A stretch of 64,000 bases of DNA from Flavobacteriaceae bacterium (GTDB lineage Bacteria; Bacteroidota; Bacteroidia; Flavobacteriales; Flavobacteriaceae), in assembly GCA_009827225.1 (NCBI GenBank), contig WUAI01000014.1, positions 1 through 64,000 of the forward strand. The letters run 5' to 3'. Within the stretch, counting starts at the first letter, position 1, and every line of letters starts with the position of its first letter. The position numbers were made by a program, and so were the translations under genes. The notes below the pieces were generated by a model. It was given only the letters and a program-made list of their open reading frames with translations, was not told where the DNA came from and searched no databases. Below, piece by piece: positions 7,946 to 15,737 of this stretch.

Positions 7946-9808
7946 TCAAAAATGTTGCTGTTGCTTGGCCTGATGATTCACCACCAAACTTCTCGTAGAT
8001 TGAGCTGTCTGAAACATATTAAAATAATGCGCGGAAATTTGATGCTGACCTAATTTATGGAAATGATCATAAAGGCTATTATGGATTTTGGATGCTTTAT
8101 CAAAGGATTGGATAGACTCATTGTAATTTTGATTTCTAAAATGAGAATGACCTGATTCTGAATTTCTCTCTGCCTCTTTGGTTTTTACCTGTATCATATT
8201 TTCAGTTTTATTGGCTATACTATATGATACAGCAGCATGAGAATAGGACTGCGCCGAATGAGTCGCGGCGTTAGCGGCATGGCCGTGTTGGTTGCTACTA
8301 TGAAGGTTTTGATGAGCAGAATGATATGAATCTCCGGCTTGGGTGAATGAATACCCGGCACTTGCATGATCCTCAATTGAGATTTCATGTCCTGCTGCTT
8401 CTGTAAATGCTTTGGCCGCCATTGTATGATTTTGTGCAGCAATAGGAAGATTCCCTTTACGTTCAGAAATAAGTGCATTGGCCGTATGACGGGCACCTTC
8501 ATATTTCTTGACAGCCGCTTGGTGATGACCCTGTTCAATCCTCAATTTCGCAAGTTTCTTTGTATCTTTTGTCCTTGTTATTTTCTTTCCTAATCGATCC
8601 GCTTCTTTGGAATGTTTGATTCCTTTTTCTTCCGCATGAGCCAAAACATAATGCAGATTCGGATGCTCTACCGGTGCTGCCTGATTAGCTATGTTTGTAA
8701 TCTCATATTTTGAGTTTATTCTCTTAGAAAATGCCGGAGGTTGACCATCTACTTGAATGACTAGATGAAGTGAAGGAATTAAGTGCATGGGGTGCGTGTG
8801 ATGTAAATCCAGCATCCCTGCCATTAACTTGTCTTTCCAATGCCCTGGATTTCCTCCACCTTGGACCCAAATTGCAGCCGGACTATTGGGTTTTAAGGTA
8901 ATGATAGCAGTTGCACTATCTCTTATATGTTTTGCTCGACTTCCCAAAGTTAGCTGGTCCATTGCTTTTCCAAGATTGTCTGCTACGGCATCCTGTCCGC
9001 CCGAAACAAATTTGTGCTCCACTGCATGCCTAATATCTGACCCATGTGCTGAACCAAAAGCATCAGGTTCTGTCTTGTCGTTCGCCCCGAAGGAAGCAAC
9101 TCCCTGATTATGCGCCATGATATGTTTAATTCCATGCCACTCACTTAGAATTCGAGCCTCGGCCACCTCGGCTTTTTGAGTCCAATGTGCAAGATTTCCG
9201 GGTGGTGCCCCTTGAGGACCCCCATAATGAAGGTAATCATTATGATAGCGATTATAAACATCTAGAATCTTGTTCCAATCGTTGTTTGGATCTCTTAACA
9301 ATTGAATGGTATCATTCCGGAAACACATACTTGGATTAACTTCGCGTTTCTCTTCTATTTTTCTCTGCACTATTTTATCTCCCATAACATCCGCTTCATG
9401 TTCTAATCCTTTATCATCATTGATCGAAATGTTGTCCTTTTGAACTGTCGGCTTTACTCTGCCCTGCTTTTGTTGAACTACATGCCAGGCTTCATGAGGT
9501 AAATGCTTTTCTTGACCCGTTGCCAGGTGAATATGGCTTCCCTGGGCAAAAGCATGTGCGTTTAACTGTGCGGGTTTTGACGAGTTATAGTGAACTTTGA
9601 CGTCATCCATGGCATAACCCGAAAGATTTTCGATACCAGATTTCAAATCATCCGGTAATCCTGTACGATTTACTTTTTTTTGTACCACAGATTTTGAGCG
9701 ATTGTCCTCAAGATAATTGGCGGCAGGGGTCTTTTTCTTCTGCACAGCTCCCTTTTTGGCCGATATACGCCCATGGCTTTTATCTTTATTCGAGAACGAC
9801 TGACTCAT
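7946..9808 (-). CDS. DUF4157 (eCIS core domain) protein with long C-terminal extension, putative payload
   Basis: A 620-residue protein. Residues 1-45 are a basic leader ending in LEDNRSKSVVQ (33-43). Residues about 47-145 match the eCIS-associated DUF4157 domain: LPDDLKSGIENLSG, the metallopeptidase-like HEAWHVVQQKQGRV (HExxH at 105-109), and LEHEADVMG. The middle (about 165-375) contains DIRHAVEHKFVSGGQDAVADNLGKAMDQL, faintly like a PD-(D/E)xK nuclease. The last about 230 residues are helical, rich in Ala, His and Ser, with TPR-like spacing. DUF4157 proteins are strongly associated with eCIS loci, and many carry toxin domains. It is the last gene of the operon, next to two other payload candidates. 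Activity is not established. Confidence 0.8.
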   Translation of the reverse strand: MSQSFSNKDKSHGRISAKKGAVQKKKTPAANYLEDNRSKSVVQKKVNRTGLPDDLKSGIENLSGYAMDDVKVHYNSSKPAQLNAHAFAQGSHIHLATGQEKHLPHEAWHVVQQKQGRVKPTVQKDNISINDDKGLEHEADVMGDKIVQRKIEEKREVNPSMCFRNDTIQLLRDPNNDWNKILDVYNRYHNDYLHYGGPQGAPPGNLAHWTQKAEVAEARILSEWHGIKHIMAHNQGVASFGANDKTEPDAFGSAHGSDIRHAVEHKFVSGGQDAVADNLGKAMDQLTLGSRAKHIRDSATAIITLKPNSPAAIWVQGGGNPGHWKDKLMAGMLDLHHTHPMHLIPSLHLVIQVDGQPPAFSKRINSKYEITNIANQAAPVEHPNLHYVLAHAEEKGIKHSKEADRLGKKITRTKDTKKLAKLRIEQGHHQAAVKKYEGARHTANALISERKGNLPIAAQNHTMAAKAFTEAAGHEISIEDHASAGYSFTQAGDSYHSAHQNLHSSNQHGHAANAATHSAQSYSHAAVSYSIANKTENMIQVKTKEAERNSESGHSHFRNQNYNESIQSFDKASKIHNSLYDHFHKLGQHQISAHYFNMFQTAQSTRSLVVNHQAKQQQHF

Positions 9809-9820
9809 TTCAATTCTACC

Positions 9821-10432
9821 TTATTTGTTCTTATACATGAAGATGGTAAAATCATCTTCTAAATACCCTCTAATGACTTTGACTTCTGAAGTTAGACATC
9901 TGCAATAGGATTCAATTGTATCCAAATCATGACCCACCAATAAGGGATGTTCAGGAAATACGGAGGCATCCAGCATGTTAAAAGCTAATGCAACATTGGA
10001 AGCCTCAAACATTTTTCGGATCATTTCATTGTCGAACCCGATTACATCAGAACGGTAATTTAACAAGCCACTGGCAAATACATAATCAGCTTTAGGCAAA
10101 ATACCGTTTGATAATTCAAAAAGACCAAAGGAAGTATTCAATTCATTGGTGTAACGATCGATCGCTTTCTGGATAAATTCAGGCATTTGGTCAAGACCCA
10201 GATAACTGAAACCTGCAAACTTCTGATCCAAAAAAGCCTTTAAATCCCCCAGACCACATCCTATATCGAGGACACTCGATTGATCCAAATTACCCACCCT
10301 AGACAGCACTTCAAATCGTTTTGTCTGGCTGTCAACATTCTTCCAGCCCAATGATTTTATTCCTTCATCCGTGTGTTTATCCAACAGATGGCGATGGTAG
10401 TGAATTATTGTTGCTTTTTCAATAATAGTCAT
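9821..10432 (-). CDS. Class I SAM-dependent methyltransferase in the payload module
   Basis: A 203-residue Rossmann-fold methyltransferase. Motif I is SVLDIGCGLGDLKAFLDQ at about 53-70; the acidic residue of motif II is in YLGLDQMPEF. A motif IV-like KADYVFASGLLNY follows. The substrate cannot be read; small-molecule and protein methylation are both possible. It lies 12 nt upstream of the DUF4157 gene and 9 nt downstream of the RNase-like gene, so it is co-transcribed with the payload genes. It lacks the shared L-x-DNR N-terminal motif, which suggests a cytoplasmic accessory enzyme rather than a loaded effector. That is inference. Confidence 0.78.
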   Translation of the reverse strand: MTIIEKATIIHYHRHLLDKHTDEGIKSLGWKNVDSQTKRFEVLSRVGNLDQSSVLDIGCGLGDLKAFLDQKFAGFSYLGLDQMPEFIQKAIDRYTNELNTSFGLFELSNGILPKADYVFASGLLNYRSDVIGFDNEMIRKMFEASNVALAFNMLDASVFPEHPLLVGHDLDTIESYCRCLTSEVKVIRGYLEDDFTIFMYKNK

Positions 10433-10441
10433 GATTTCTAA

Positions 10442-11188
10442 TTATTTTCCATGCATTTCGCGCTCCAATTCTTTGGCAATCCGTTTCTTTTCTTTTTTCT
10501 CTCTTCGTTTTTCCCCCTTGCTTTTATGTTTTCTAGCCAAGCGCAATTCTTTCTTTTTAGCGTTTCGTTCACTTAATTGCATACCACCGATGTTCAGGAG
10601 TTTGGGAAATGCTGTTGTAATATAAAAGGAATCGGGAGTGCCCGCTACGCCGGAGCGTACCCTTCGAAGGAAAACAAACACTTCAACTTTCCCATAGTGT
10701 ACACTAAATTTTCCCTTGGACGTACCTTCGACCTGGTCGTATTCGATCACTTTTACATGATCAAACTCTTTTACCAATCGAGGAATTCGACCTTCTCCAT
10801 TCACCCAAGCAATGATTCCTTTTGCATTTTCATTTAGGATTTCGGCAATCATTTCGGATGGATCATCCTCAAATCTTGTTGCCGATTGTCCTCCTGTATC
10901 TCCATCGTCTAATCTTCTCATCAAATCAATAGCACCAATTTCCAGATGCCTTTGAAATGCGTGGCCAAAATCACCCAATTCGCTTTCTTCTATCAACAAT
11001 TTAACAGCATGTTCGTCCCAATGCCCCTGCCATTCCAAAAACTCATCCTGAGGCATCATTTGAATTACTTCACTAGTCCGATTGTCTTTTAAATGCAATC
11101 TCTGTGATCCCGAGACGTTTGCTTTTTTATTAATTGGCAACCTCTTAAATCCTGTACGAGCGTTACTATGCTTTTCTGAATACATCAT
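10442..11188 (-). CDS. Putative eCIS effector with RNase A-like (CdiA-CT type) toxin domain
   Basis: A 248-residue protein. Residues 1-45 form a basic leader with LKDNRTSEVIQ at 33-43, the same positions as in the DUF4157 protein. Residues about 70-197 follow the bacterial RNase A toxin pattern known from CdiA C-termini: GHAFQRHL (His81) followed 11 residues later by Arg92, then ATRFEDDPSEMIAEILNENA, IIAWVNGEG, VEVFVFLRR and YITTAFP (Thr192, Phe194 where Tyr is usual). The last 45 residues are extremely Lys/Arg-rich, perhaps for RNA binding. Such toxins degrade RNA in the target cell. No immunity gene is evident next to it. The family call comes from pattern recognition, not a database search. 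Confidence 0.65.
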   Translation of the reverse strand: MMYSEKHSNARTGFKRLPINKKANVSGSQRLHLKDNRTSEVIQMMPQDEFLEWQGHWDEHAVKLLIEESELGDFGHAFQRHLEIGAIDLMRRLDDGDTGGQSATRFEDDPSEMIAEILNENAKGIIAWVNGEGRIPRLVKEFDHVKVIEYDQVEGTSKGKFSVHYGKVEVFVFLRRVRSGVAGTPDSFYITTAFPKLLNIGGMQLSERNAKKKELRLARKHKSKGEKRREKKEKKRIAKELEREMHGK

Positions 11189-11204
11189 TCTTGTTTGAAT
11201 TATA

Positions 11205-12071
11205 TTATCTGGGCCAATTACCTTGCAGATTTCCTCCTCCCGGGGTGCGGCGCGCTAAATTTTCTCTAGCCAGCTTTACCAAGGCTTTGACCGTCCAAGA
11301 ATTAGCCCTAATTCCATATTCTTTGGTATATGCAAGCAGCTCATTGATTACAGGGTCATATTCATTAGGACGACCGGAGTATTCTACGCGCTCCAACATT
11401 TCTGCGCGTTGCCCAGGAGTTAATGCAGGGTCGTGCTGTACGATATGTTCCAATGTAATCGTACGATTTCCCATGCGGAGATTATTTTGATATTGCGTTT
11501 GCCCAAAATTTACCTGGGTAGGATCACCATGATCTAAGAACATATTTGATCTACCTGCATTCGCGGAGTAGCTCATATCCGCAGATACGTGAGTCCTCTC
11601 ATGAATATTGGCAATCCTCATCAAAGAAGCATCCGTTCTTCCTAATCCGACTGGATTATTGGGATTGAGATGCACATCATAATTTCGAGCTCCTTGCGGA
11701 ACATCAACATCATCCGTTCGCGCATGGCTAAAATCATCCATAGCAGCTCCGTGCATAATATGCGTGGTCACTGGCTGACCAGCTTGTTCATTTCTTATAT
11801 CATTTAGTGTATTCTCGCGCTGTCTGTGACGATAATAACGGTAACCTAAGTATCCCAACCCAAGCAATCCCCCAGTTAACGCGGTTCCCAGGCCCAAGGC
11901 TGCTGAATGCCACCATTTACCCTGAATAACATGCTGGTTTTTGAACAATTCAGGAGTGGACGTTAATTCCCGGTTATCGAGCAATTTTTTAGCATGGCTG
12001 CCTTTACGATTCGCCGCAGAGCTAATCGTTCCCGCATTTGTTTTTGACCGATATTGAGTCAGGTCAGACAT
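11205..12071 (-). CDS. Putative eCIS effector with HExxH metallopeptidase motif
   Basis: A 288-residue protein of no family I can name. The leader carries LLDNR (30-34) and HVIQ (47-50), like the two other payload candidates. A Gly-rich hydrophobic segment (about 56-77) could span or insert into a membrane. The central part contains IANIHERTHVSADMSY, with HExxH at 157-161; NELLAYTKEYG (Glu244) could supply the third zinc ligand. This arrangement is seen in peptidase-like domains of polymorphic toxins. It lies 12 nt downstream of the GH25 gene. A zinc-dependent protease effector is the best guess; the motif could also be fortuitous. Confidence 0.55.
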   Translation of the reverse strand: MSDLTQYRSKTNAGTISSAANRKGSHAKKLLDNRELTSTPELFKNQHVIQGKWWHSAALGLGTALTGGLLGLGYLGYRYYRHRQRENTLNDIRNEQAGQPVTTHIMHGAAMDDFSHARTDDVDVPQGARNYDVHLNPNNPVGLGRTDASLMRIANIHERTHVSADMSYSANAGRSNMFLDHGDPTQVNFGQTQYQNNLRMGNRTITLEHIVQHDPALTPGQRAEMLERVEYSGRPNEYDPVINELLAYTKEYGIRANSWTVKALVKLARENLARRTPGGGNLQGNWPR

Positions 12072-12083
12072 ATAGTTCCTGTT

Positions 12084-12830
12084 TTAATCGTTTAACTTCC
12101 CATTCATACAATCATAATCCACGTGGTTTTTTATACCGTCTACCTGGTATTTAGAACCCTGCTGCCATATAAACCACTTTTTTCCATTCCAGGCACTGGG
12201 AATTTCAGGTTCATCTCTCTCGCGATAATCCGCTATCCACAGTGGATAATTCCCAAAGACGGTATCATTTAAATAAGTGTTTGCGAAGGACGGATCTACA
12301 TAAATCACCGGCTTTTTACCGAATGCCTTTTCAACGGTTTTTAACCAGGCTATTACGTTCTCCTGAAAGGTTCCTTTATTGGGTATAGGGTTTTGGTCTC
12401 CTTTGCTGTTGTAACTGAATTCCAAATCCAGGGCCGGAGGCAAATCGGTGGAAAGTGTATCTTTCAAAACAGTGTCAATAAAAAACTCCGCCTGTTTTTC
12501 CGGTTGCTGGTCGGTGTATTCATAAAAATGATACGCACCCCTCACTATGTTTTGTGACCTGGCACTATCCCATTGCCGGGAGAAAATTTCCATAGGATAC
12601 GAAATGCCGTCTGTAGCCTTCATATAAACAAATGAAATCCCTGAAGCGGCCAATTCTTTCCAGCTCAAAATAGTATCGCGATCATAAATGTCAATTCCAT
12701 ACGCCCCATCACAGGAATATTCGTGAACTACGGTTGTTCGATTCATCGCAAGATCATTCTTAGGCTTCATCCTTTTGCAACCCATTAACCCTATGCAAAT
12801 CGTTGTGGTAAGTAGTAGATATTTCATCAT
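12084..12830 (-). CDS. GH25 family muramidase, lipoprotein
   Basis: A 248-residue lysozyme-like lipoprotein. The signal peptide ends in the lipobox LMGC (Cys18). The GH25 domain begins with YGIDIYDRD (Asp47, Asp50) and continues with GISFVYMKATDG, GAYHFYEYTDQQPEKQAEFF, the catalytic LPPALDLEFSY (Asp135, Glu137), PVIYVDPSFANTYL and WFIWQQGSKYQVDGI. GH25 enzymes cleave the beta-1,4 bond of peptidoglycan. It is embedded in the eCIS operon 3 nt after the preceding gene. A lipoprotein address means it acts in the envelope, so a role in releasing assembled particles by self-lysis is plausible. Loading as a payload is less likely because it lacks the DNR motif. Confidence 0.88.
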   Translation of the reverse strand: MMKYLLLTTTICIGLMGCKRMKPKNDLAMNRTTVVHEYSCDGAYGIDIYDRDTILSWKELAASGISFVYMKATDGISYPMEIFSRQWDSARSQNIVRGAYHFYEYTDQQPEKQAEFFIDTVLKDTLSTDLPPALDLEFSYNSKGDQNPIPNKGTFQENVIAWLKTVEKAFGKKPVIYVDPSFANTYLNDTVFGNYPLWIADYRERDEPEIPSAWNGKKWFIWQQGSKYQVDGIKNHVDYDCMNGKLND

Positions 12831-12833
12831 ATT

Positions 12834-13415
12834 TTACTTTTCTAATTCATTAATGAAAGGAATAACACTTACTCTCACCGGGCCTTCACCTCCCAGATAA
12901 TCTATCAAAGAGCAATAAGTCTCTTCCTTTATTTTGTCTTTTAATGCTTCTATCACCGGATTTGTATATCCACTTTCCAAAGACCTATTTGTTAGTAATC
13001 TGAACAAAACTTCATCGATGATCTTCCGGCATTTATAGAAATCTTTGGGTTTAAGTTCTTTTAGGCCTACCTCTTCAATATCGTTAATGCACAATCTGTT
13101 TGCTTCACTTTGGCGATAGAATTCAAGTTCCAGCCTTAGCATTCTATAGAATTCATGAATGAAATTCTTCGCCACATCCTCATCATTCCGCAGTATAAAA
13201 ACCAGGGTTTTTTCTGTGAGAAGATATCCATAAATCTGAAACAGATCACTTTCAATGCCCATATTCAATGCCCTGGCCAGTATCATCATTCGGATGTCTT
13301 CATCGATTTCAGTGGTCCATTTACGCTTTCGGAATAAGAGCATTTGAAACTCCGGACGTTCCCACTTTAAAGCGGGTTTCTCATGGGTCTCAATGATTAT
13401 ATCTATTTCATCCAT
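12834..13415 (-). CDS. Unknown 193-residue eCIS-operon protein
   Basis: Not recognised. It is a soluble protein, acidic at the start (DEIDIIIETHEK), with helices rich in charged residues. The segment IYGYLLTEKTLVFILR resembles in shape the strand holding the HUH motif of REP-associated Y1 transposases (normally ...HVHLLI), but the two histidines are absent, and NFIHEFYRMLRLELEFY would be the following helix. The resemblance is weak. It lies 12 nt after the AAA+ ATPase gene and 3 nt before the muramidase gene, so it is part of the operon. It may be an assembly or loading factor, a guess from position only. Confidence 0.6.
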   Translation of the reverse strand: MDEIDIIIETHEKPALKWERPEFQMLLFRKRKWTTEIDEDIRMMILARALNMGIESDLFQIYGYLLTEKTLVFILRNDEDVAKNFIHEFYRMLRLELEFYRQSEANRLCINDIEEVGLKELKPKDFYKCRKIIDEVLFRLLTNRSLESGYTNPVIEALKDKIKEETYCSLIDYLGGEGPVRVSVIPFINELEK

Positions 13416-13427
13416 GATATCTTCCGA

Positions 13428-14783
13428 TTATTTCGTTACACTTACAGTTCGATTCTCCTTCTTAAACTCCTGTCGGATTCCTTTTATCAACTCATCATAC
13501 TGAACGATATGATCACCCCGATGAACGGCCGATAAAGCACAATAGCGCAGCACGTTGATGATGGATCCGCCCGCCAGTTCGTAATTTTCGGCGATAGACC
13601 ATAGGTCGATATCTTGTGAAAGTTGGCAGGTACCGGAAAACGCATTGCTCCATAATTGATAGCGATCTTCCGGACCGGGCATTGTAAAATGGATCATGGC
13701 CTGGAATCTTCGGGTGAATGCATCATCCATATTTGCCTTCAAATTCGAAGCAAGGATCACCACACCGGGAAAATCCTCAATACGCTGCAATAAATATGAG
13801 GTTTGCTGATTGGCATGCCGGTCGTTGGATGAGTTTGCGATAGTTCGCTTTCCGAAGAGAGCATCCGCCTCGTCGAAGAACAAAATCCATTTTCTATGCT
13901 GTGCCACATCAAATACCTTCGCAAGATTCTTCTCGGTTTCGCCAATGTATTTAGAAACGATCATCGACAGATCAACTCTATACACATCACGACCGGACGA
14001 TTTACCCAACAAGGTAGCTGTTAAGGTCTTACCGGTTCCCGGCGGACCATAAAACAAGGCCCTGTACCCAGGTTTGATCATTCGGTCCAATCCCCATTCT
14101 CCCATGAGCGTGTCGCCATGGTCCAACCAGGAATTGATCTCCTGGAGATGGTCCATCACCACTTCATCCAGAACGACATCTTTCCATTCCAGGTTTGTGC
14201 TGATCTTCTGCGCAGGAAAAGAAATCGTCTGTTCGATTTTTGGTTTTATCCCGGTGAGAAAATATGACAACCAACGTTCACTAATAGTTAGTGCTCCATT
14301 TTGATTTGGAATGTGGTCATCCGTCTGACTCAATACCAGGACTTGCTCTTTATAAAGCAGGTGATCCTGGGACAGCACTTTCATAGCTTCGTATCTCAAT
14401 TCCGGTTCGGTGGCAGCCATTAAAAAGATCAATGTTTGCCCGGTAGGAATGAAACCGCTGTGATGGGTATCCGTAATGCCTCCAAACTCTGTAAATCCCC
14501 TGTCATACAACTGATTTCTCCCGAAAAATATATCAAGAACTTCCGGCCGTATGGAAGGAGCCATAGCTAAGGCCAGCGCAAGACGATCATACTTTGATAG
14601 TCCCCATTCATGAACTGTTTGAGAATATGCGTCATTTTCTTCTGAAATATCAGGTACTGCAATATCCTTCCAGTTCCTCTCATGCCCTTCCTGCATCAAA
14701 TAGGAACGAATTACCTGGTCGATTACTTCGGAAAGCCAATCAATTTCGGACCGTATCACATATAAAGCATTATTCGTCTCCAT
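13428..14783 (-). CDS. eCIS AAA+ ATPase (Afp15/Pvc15-like)
   Basis: A 451-residue ATPase with an N-terminal region of about 200 residues of unclear fold and one AAA+ module. Walker A is GPPGTGKT at about 246-253, Walker B ILFFDEADALFG at about 300-311. Sensor and arginine-finger segments follow (VVILASNLKANMDDAFTRRFQ). All known eCIS loci carry such an ATPase; it is thought to act in the producing cell on particle assembly or payload loading and is not part of the mature particle. The ATG at 14783 gives a 14-bp overlap with the upstream gene; an upstream in-frame codon at 14810 would overlap by 41 bp and adds no recognisable sequence. Confidence 0.92.
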   Translation of the reverse strand: METNNALYVIRSEIDWLSEVIDQVIRSYLMQEGHERNWKDIAVPDISEENDAYSQTVHEWGLSKYDRLALALAMAPSIRPEVLDIFFGRNQLYDRGFTEFGGITDTHHSGFIPTGQTLIFLMAATEPELRYEAMKVLSQDHLLYKEQVLVLSQTDDHIPNQNGALTISERWLSYFLTGIKPKIEQTISFPAQKISTNLEWKDVVLDEVVMDHLQEINSWLDHGDTLMGEWGLDRMIKPGYRALFYGPPGTGKTLTATLLGKSSGRDVYRVDLSMIVSKYIGETEKNLAKVFDVAQHRKWILFFDEADALFGKRTIANSSNDRHANQQTSYLLQRIEDFPGVVILASNLKANMDDAFTRRFQAMIHFTMPGPEDRYQLWSNAFSGTCQLSQDIDLWSIAENYELAGGSIINVLRYCALSAVHRGDHIVQYDELIKGIRQEFKKENRTVSVTK

Positions 14784-15696
14784 AAGTGATAAATAGTTTC
14801 TGAATATCATCCAAACTCATATCTCCCCAGGTAAAATAAAGCAACGCTGTATTCGGATTTAACTGATTCGCCTGAAGCATATCAAGAACAGACGAATAGG
14901 CCTGTTCGGTATACCTTGGAACATGAGCAGTTTGACTACTTTCAAAGTTGTAATCAAAAAAATCATCTGCCCATTCCTGAAGATTCATTCGTTGAGTGAT
15001 CAATTCACTAATGAAGGTCTCCAGTTTTTCCTGTTGAACAACCAGCTTCCTTGCCTTAAAGAACGAAGGAACCCGATTATCCTGGCGATGATAATACTCG
15101 ATATTCTTGGACTGAATGGTCCTCGAACTCGAATGACCGAAAATATCCACCAATCCATAATTCTCGTCACCTGTTGCGATCTCCAACTCAGCATGCTTAT
15201 GGCTTGCGATGGCGAGCGTCCAGGAAGCATTGGTGGCACATTCAGTGACAAGGTAGAGCTCTCGAAATGAATAAATTGTTTGAGTCAACTTAACAATTAA
15301 CTCGTCCTTTATATCCGACCAATTAGAAATTTTGATCGATTCCGGTTCTTCTCCTTTGAACATATAACTTCCAGGTTCTTTAAACTTTAAGACCTGTTTG
15401 CTGAATTCAAAGGTTCCCTCAATGGCATTACTACCGGATTCCCTGCCGGCATATGGTTTGGTCACTCCATCACTAAAATTCCAATTCGCAGGATTCAGTT
15501 TTAGTCCGTAATCCATAATTACCTGTTCCGGACCTACGATGGCTTTGCGGAATATATTCCCCAGGATCATTATTTCTCCGTTTATGATCTGAAAAAAATC
15601 TCCTGGGTAAATATTCTGATTTAAGGGCTTCGTTGGGAGAAAACCCCCTGTTCGCAAATAAAATCCCTTGTAAAACTTTTGATAGAGAGTGTCCAT
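14770..15696 (-). CDS. Unknown 308-residue eCIS-operon protein
   Basis: Not recognised. No signal peptide, membrane segment or repeats are evident. The first about 230 residues appear beta-rich (IYPGDFFQIINGEIMILGNIF, IEGTFEFSKQVLKFKEPGSYMF, ELYLVTECATNASWTLAIA). The last about 80 look helical (LETFISELITQRMNLQEWADDFF). It sits between the coiled-coil proteins and the AAA+ ATPase, where other eCIS loci have fibre, payload or loading-factor genes. It overlaps the ATPase start by 14 bp, suggesting translational coupling and matched expression. Confidence 0.65.
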   Translation of the reverse strand: MDTLYQKFYKGFYLRTGGFLPTKPLNQNIYPGDFFQIINGEIMILGNIFRKAIVGPEQVIMDYGLKLNPANWNFSDGVTKPYAGRESGSNAIEGTFEFSKQVLKFKEPGSYMFKGEEPESIKISNWSDIKDELIVKLTQTIYSFRELYLVTECATNASWTLAIASHKHAELEIATGDENYGLVDIFGHSSSRTIQSKNIEYYHRQDNRVPSFFKARKLVVQQEKLETFISELITQRMNLQEWADDFFDYNFESSQTAHVPRYTEQAYSSVLDMLQANQLNPNTALLYFTWGDMSLDDIQKLFITYGDE

Positions 15697-15737
15697 ACAA
15701 CTTAGATTTAATACATATTACTTCACTTTGGTTATGG

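Noticed and set aside
9484-9500. HEAWH in the DUF4157 protein as proof of an active peptidase
   Set aside because: The HExxH-like motif is a general feature of DUF4157 and no activity can be inferred from it alone.
14770-15696. A bacterial gasdermin-like pore former
   Set aside because: The beta-rich start gave a passing resemblance, but no N-terminal lipidation Cys, no adjacent protease and no family motif could be identified.
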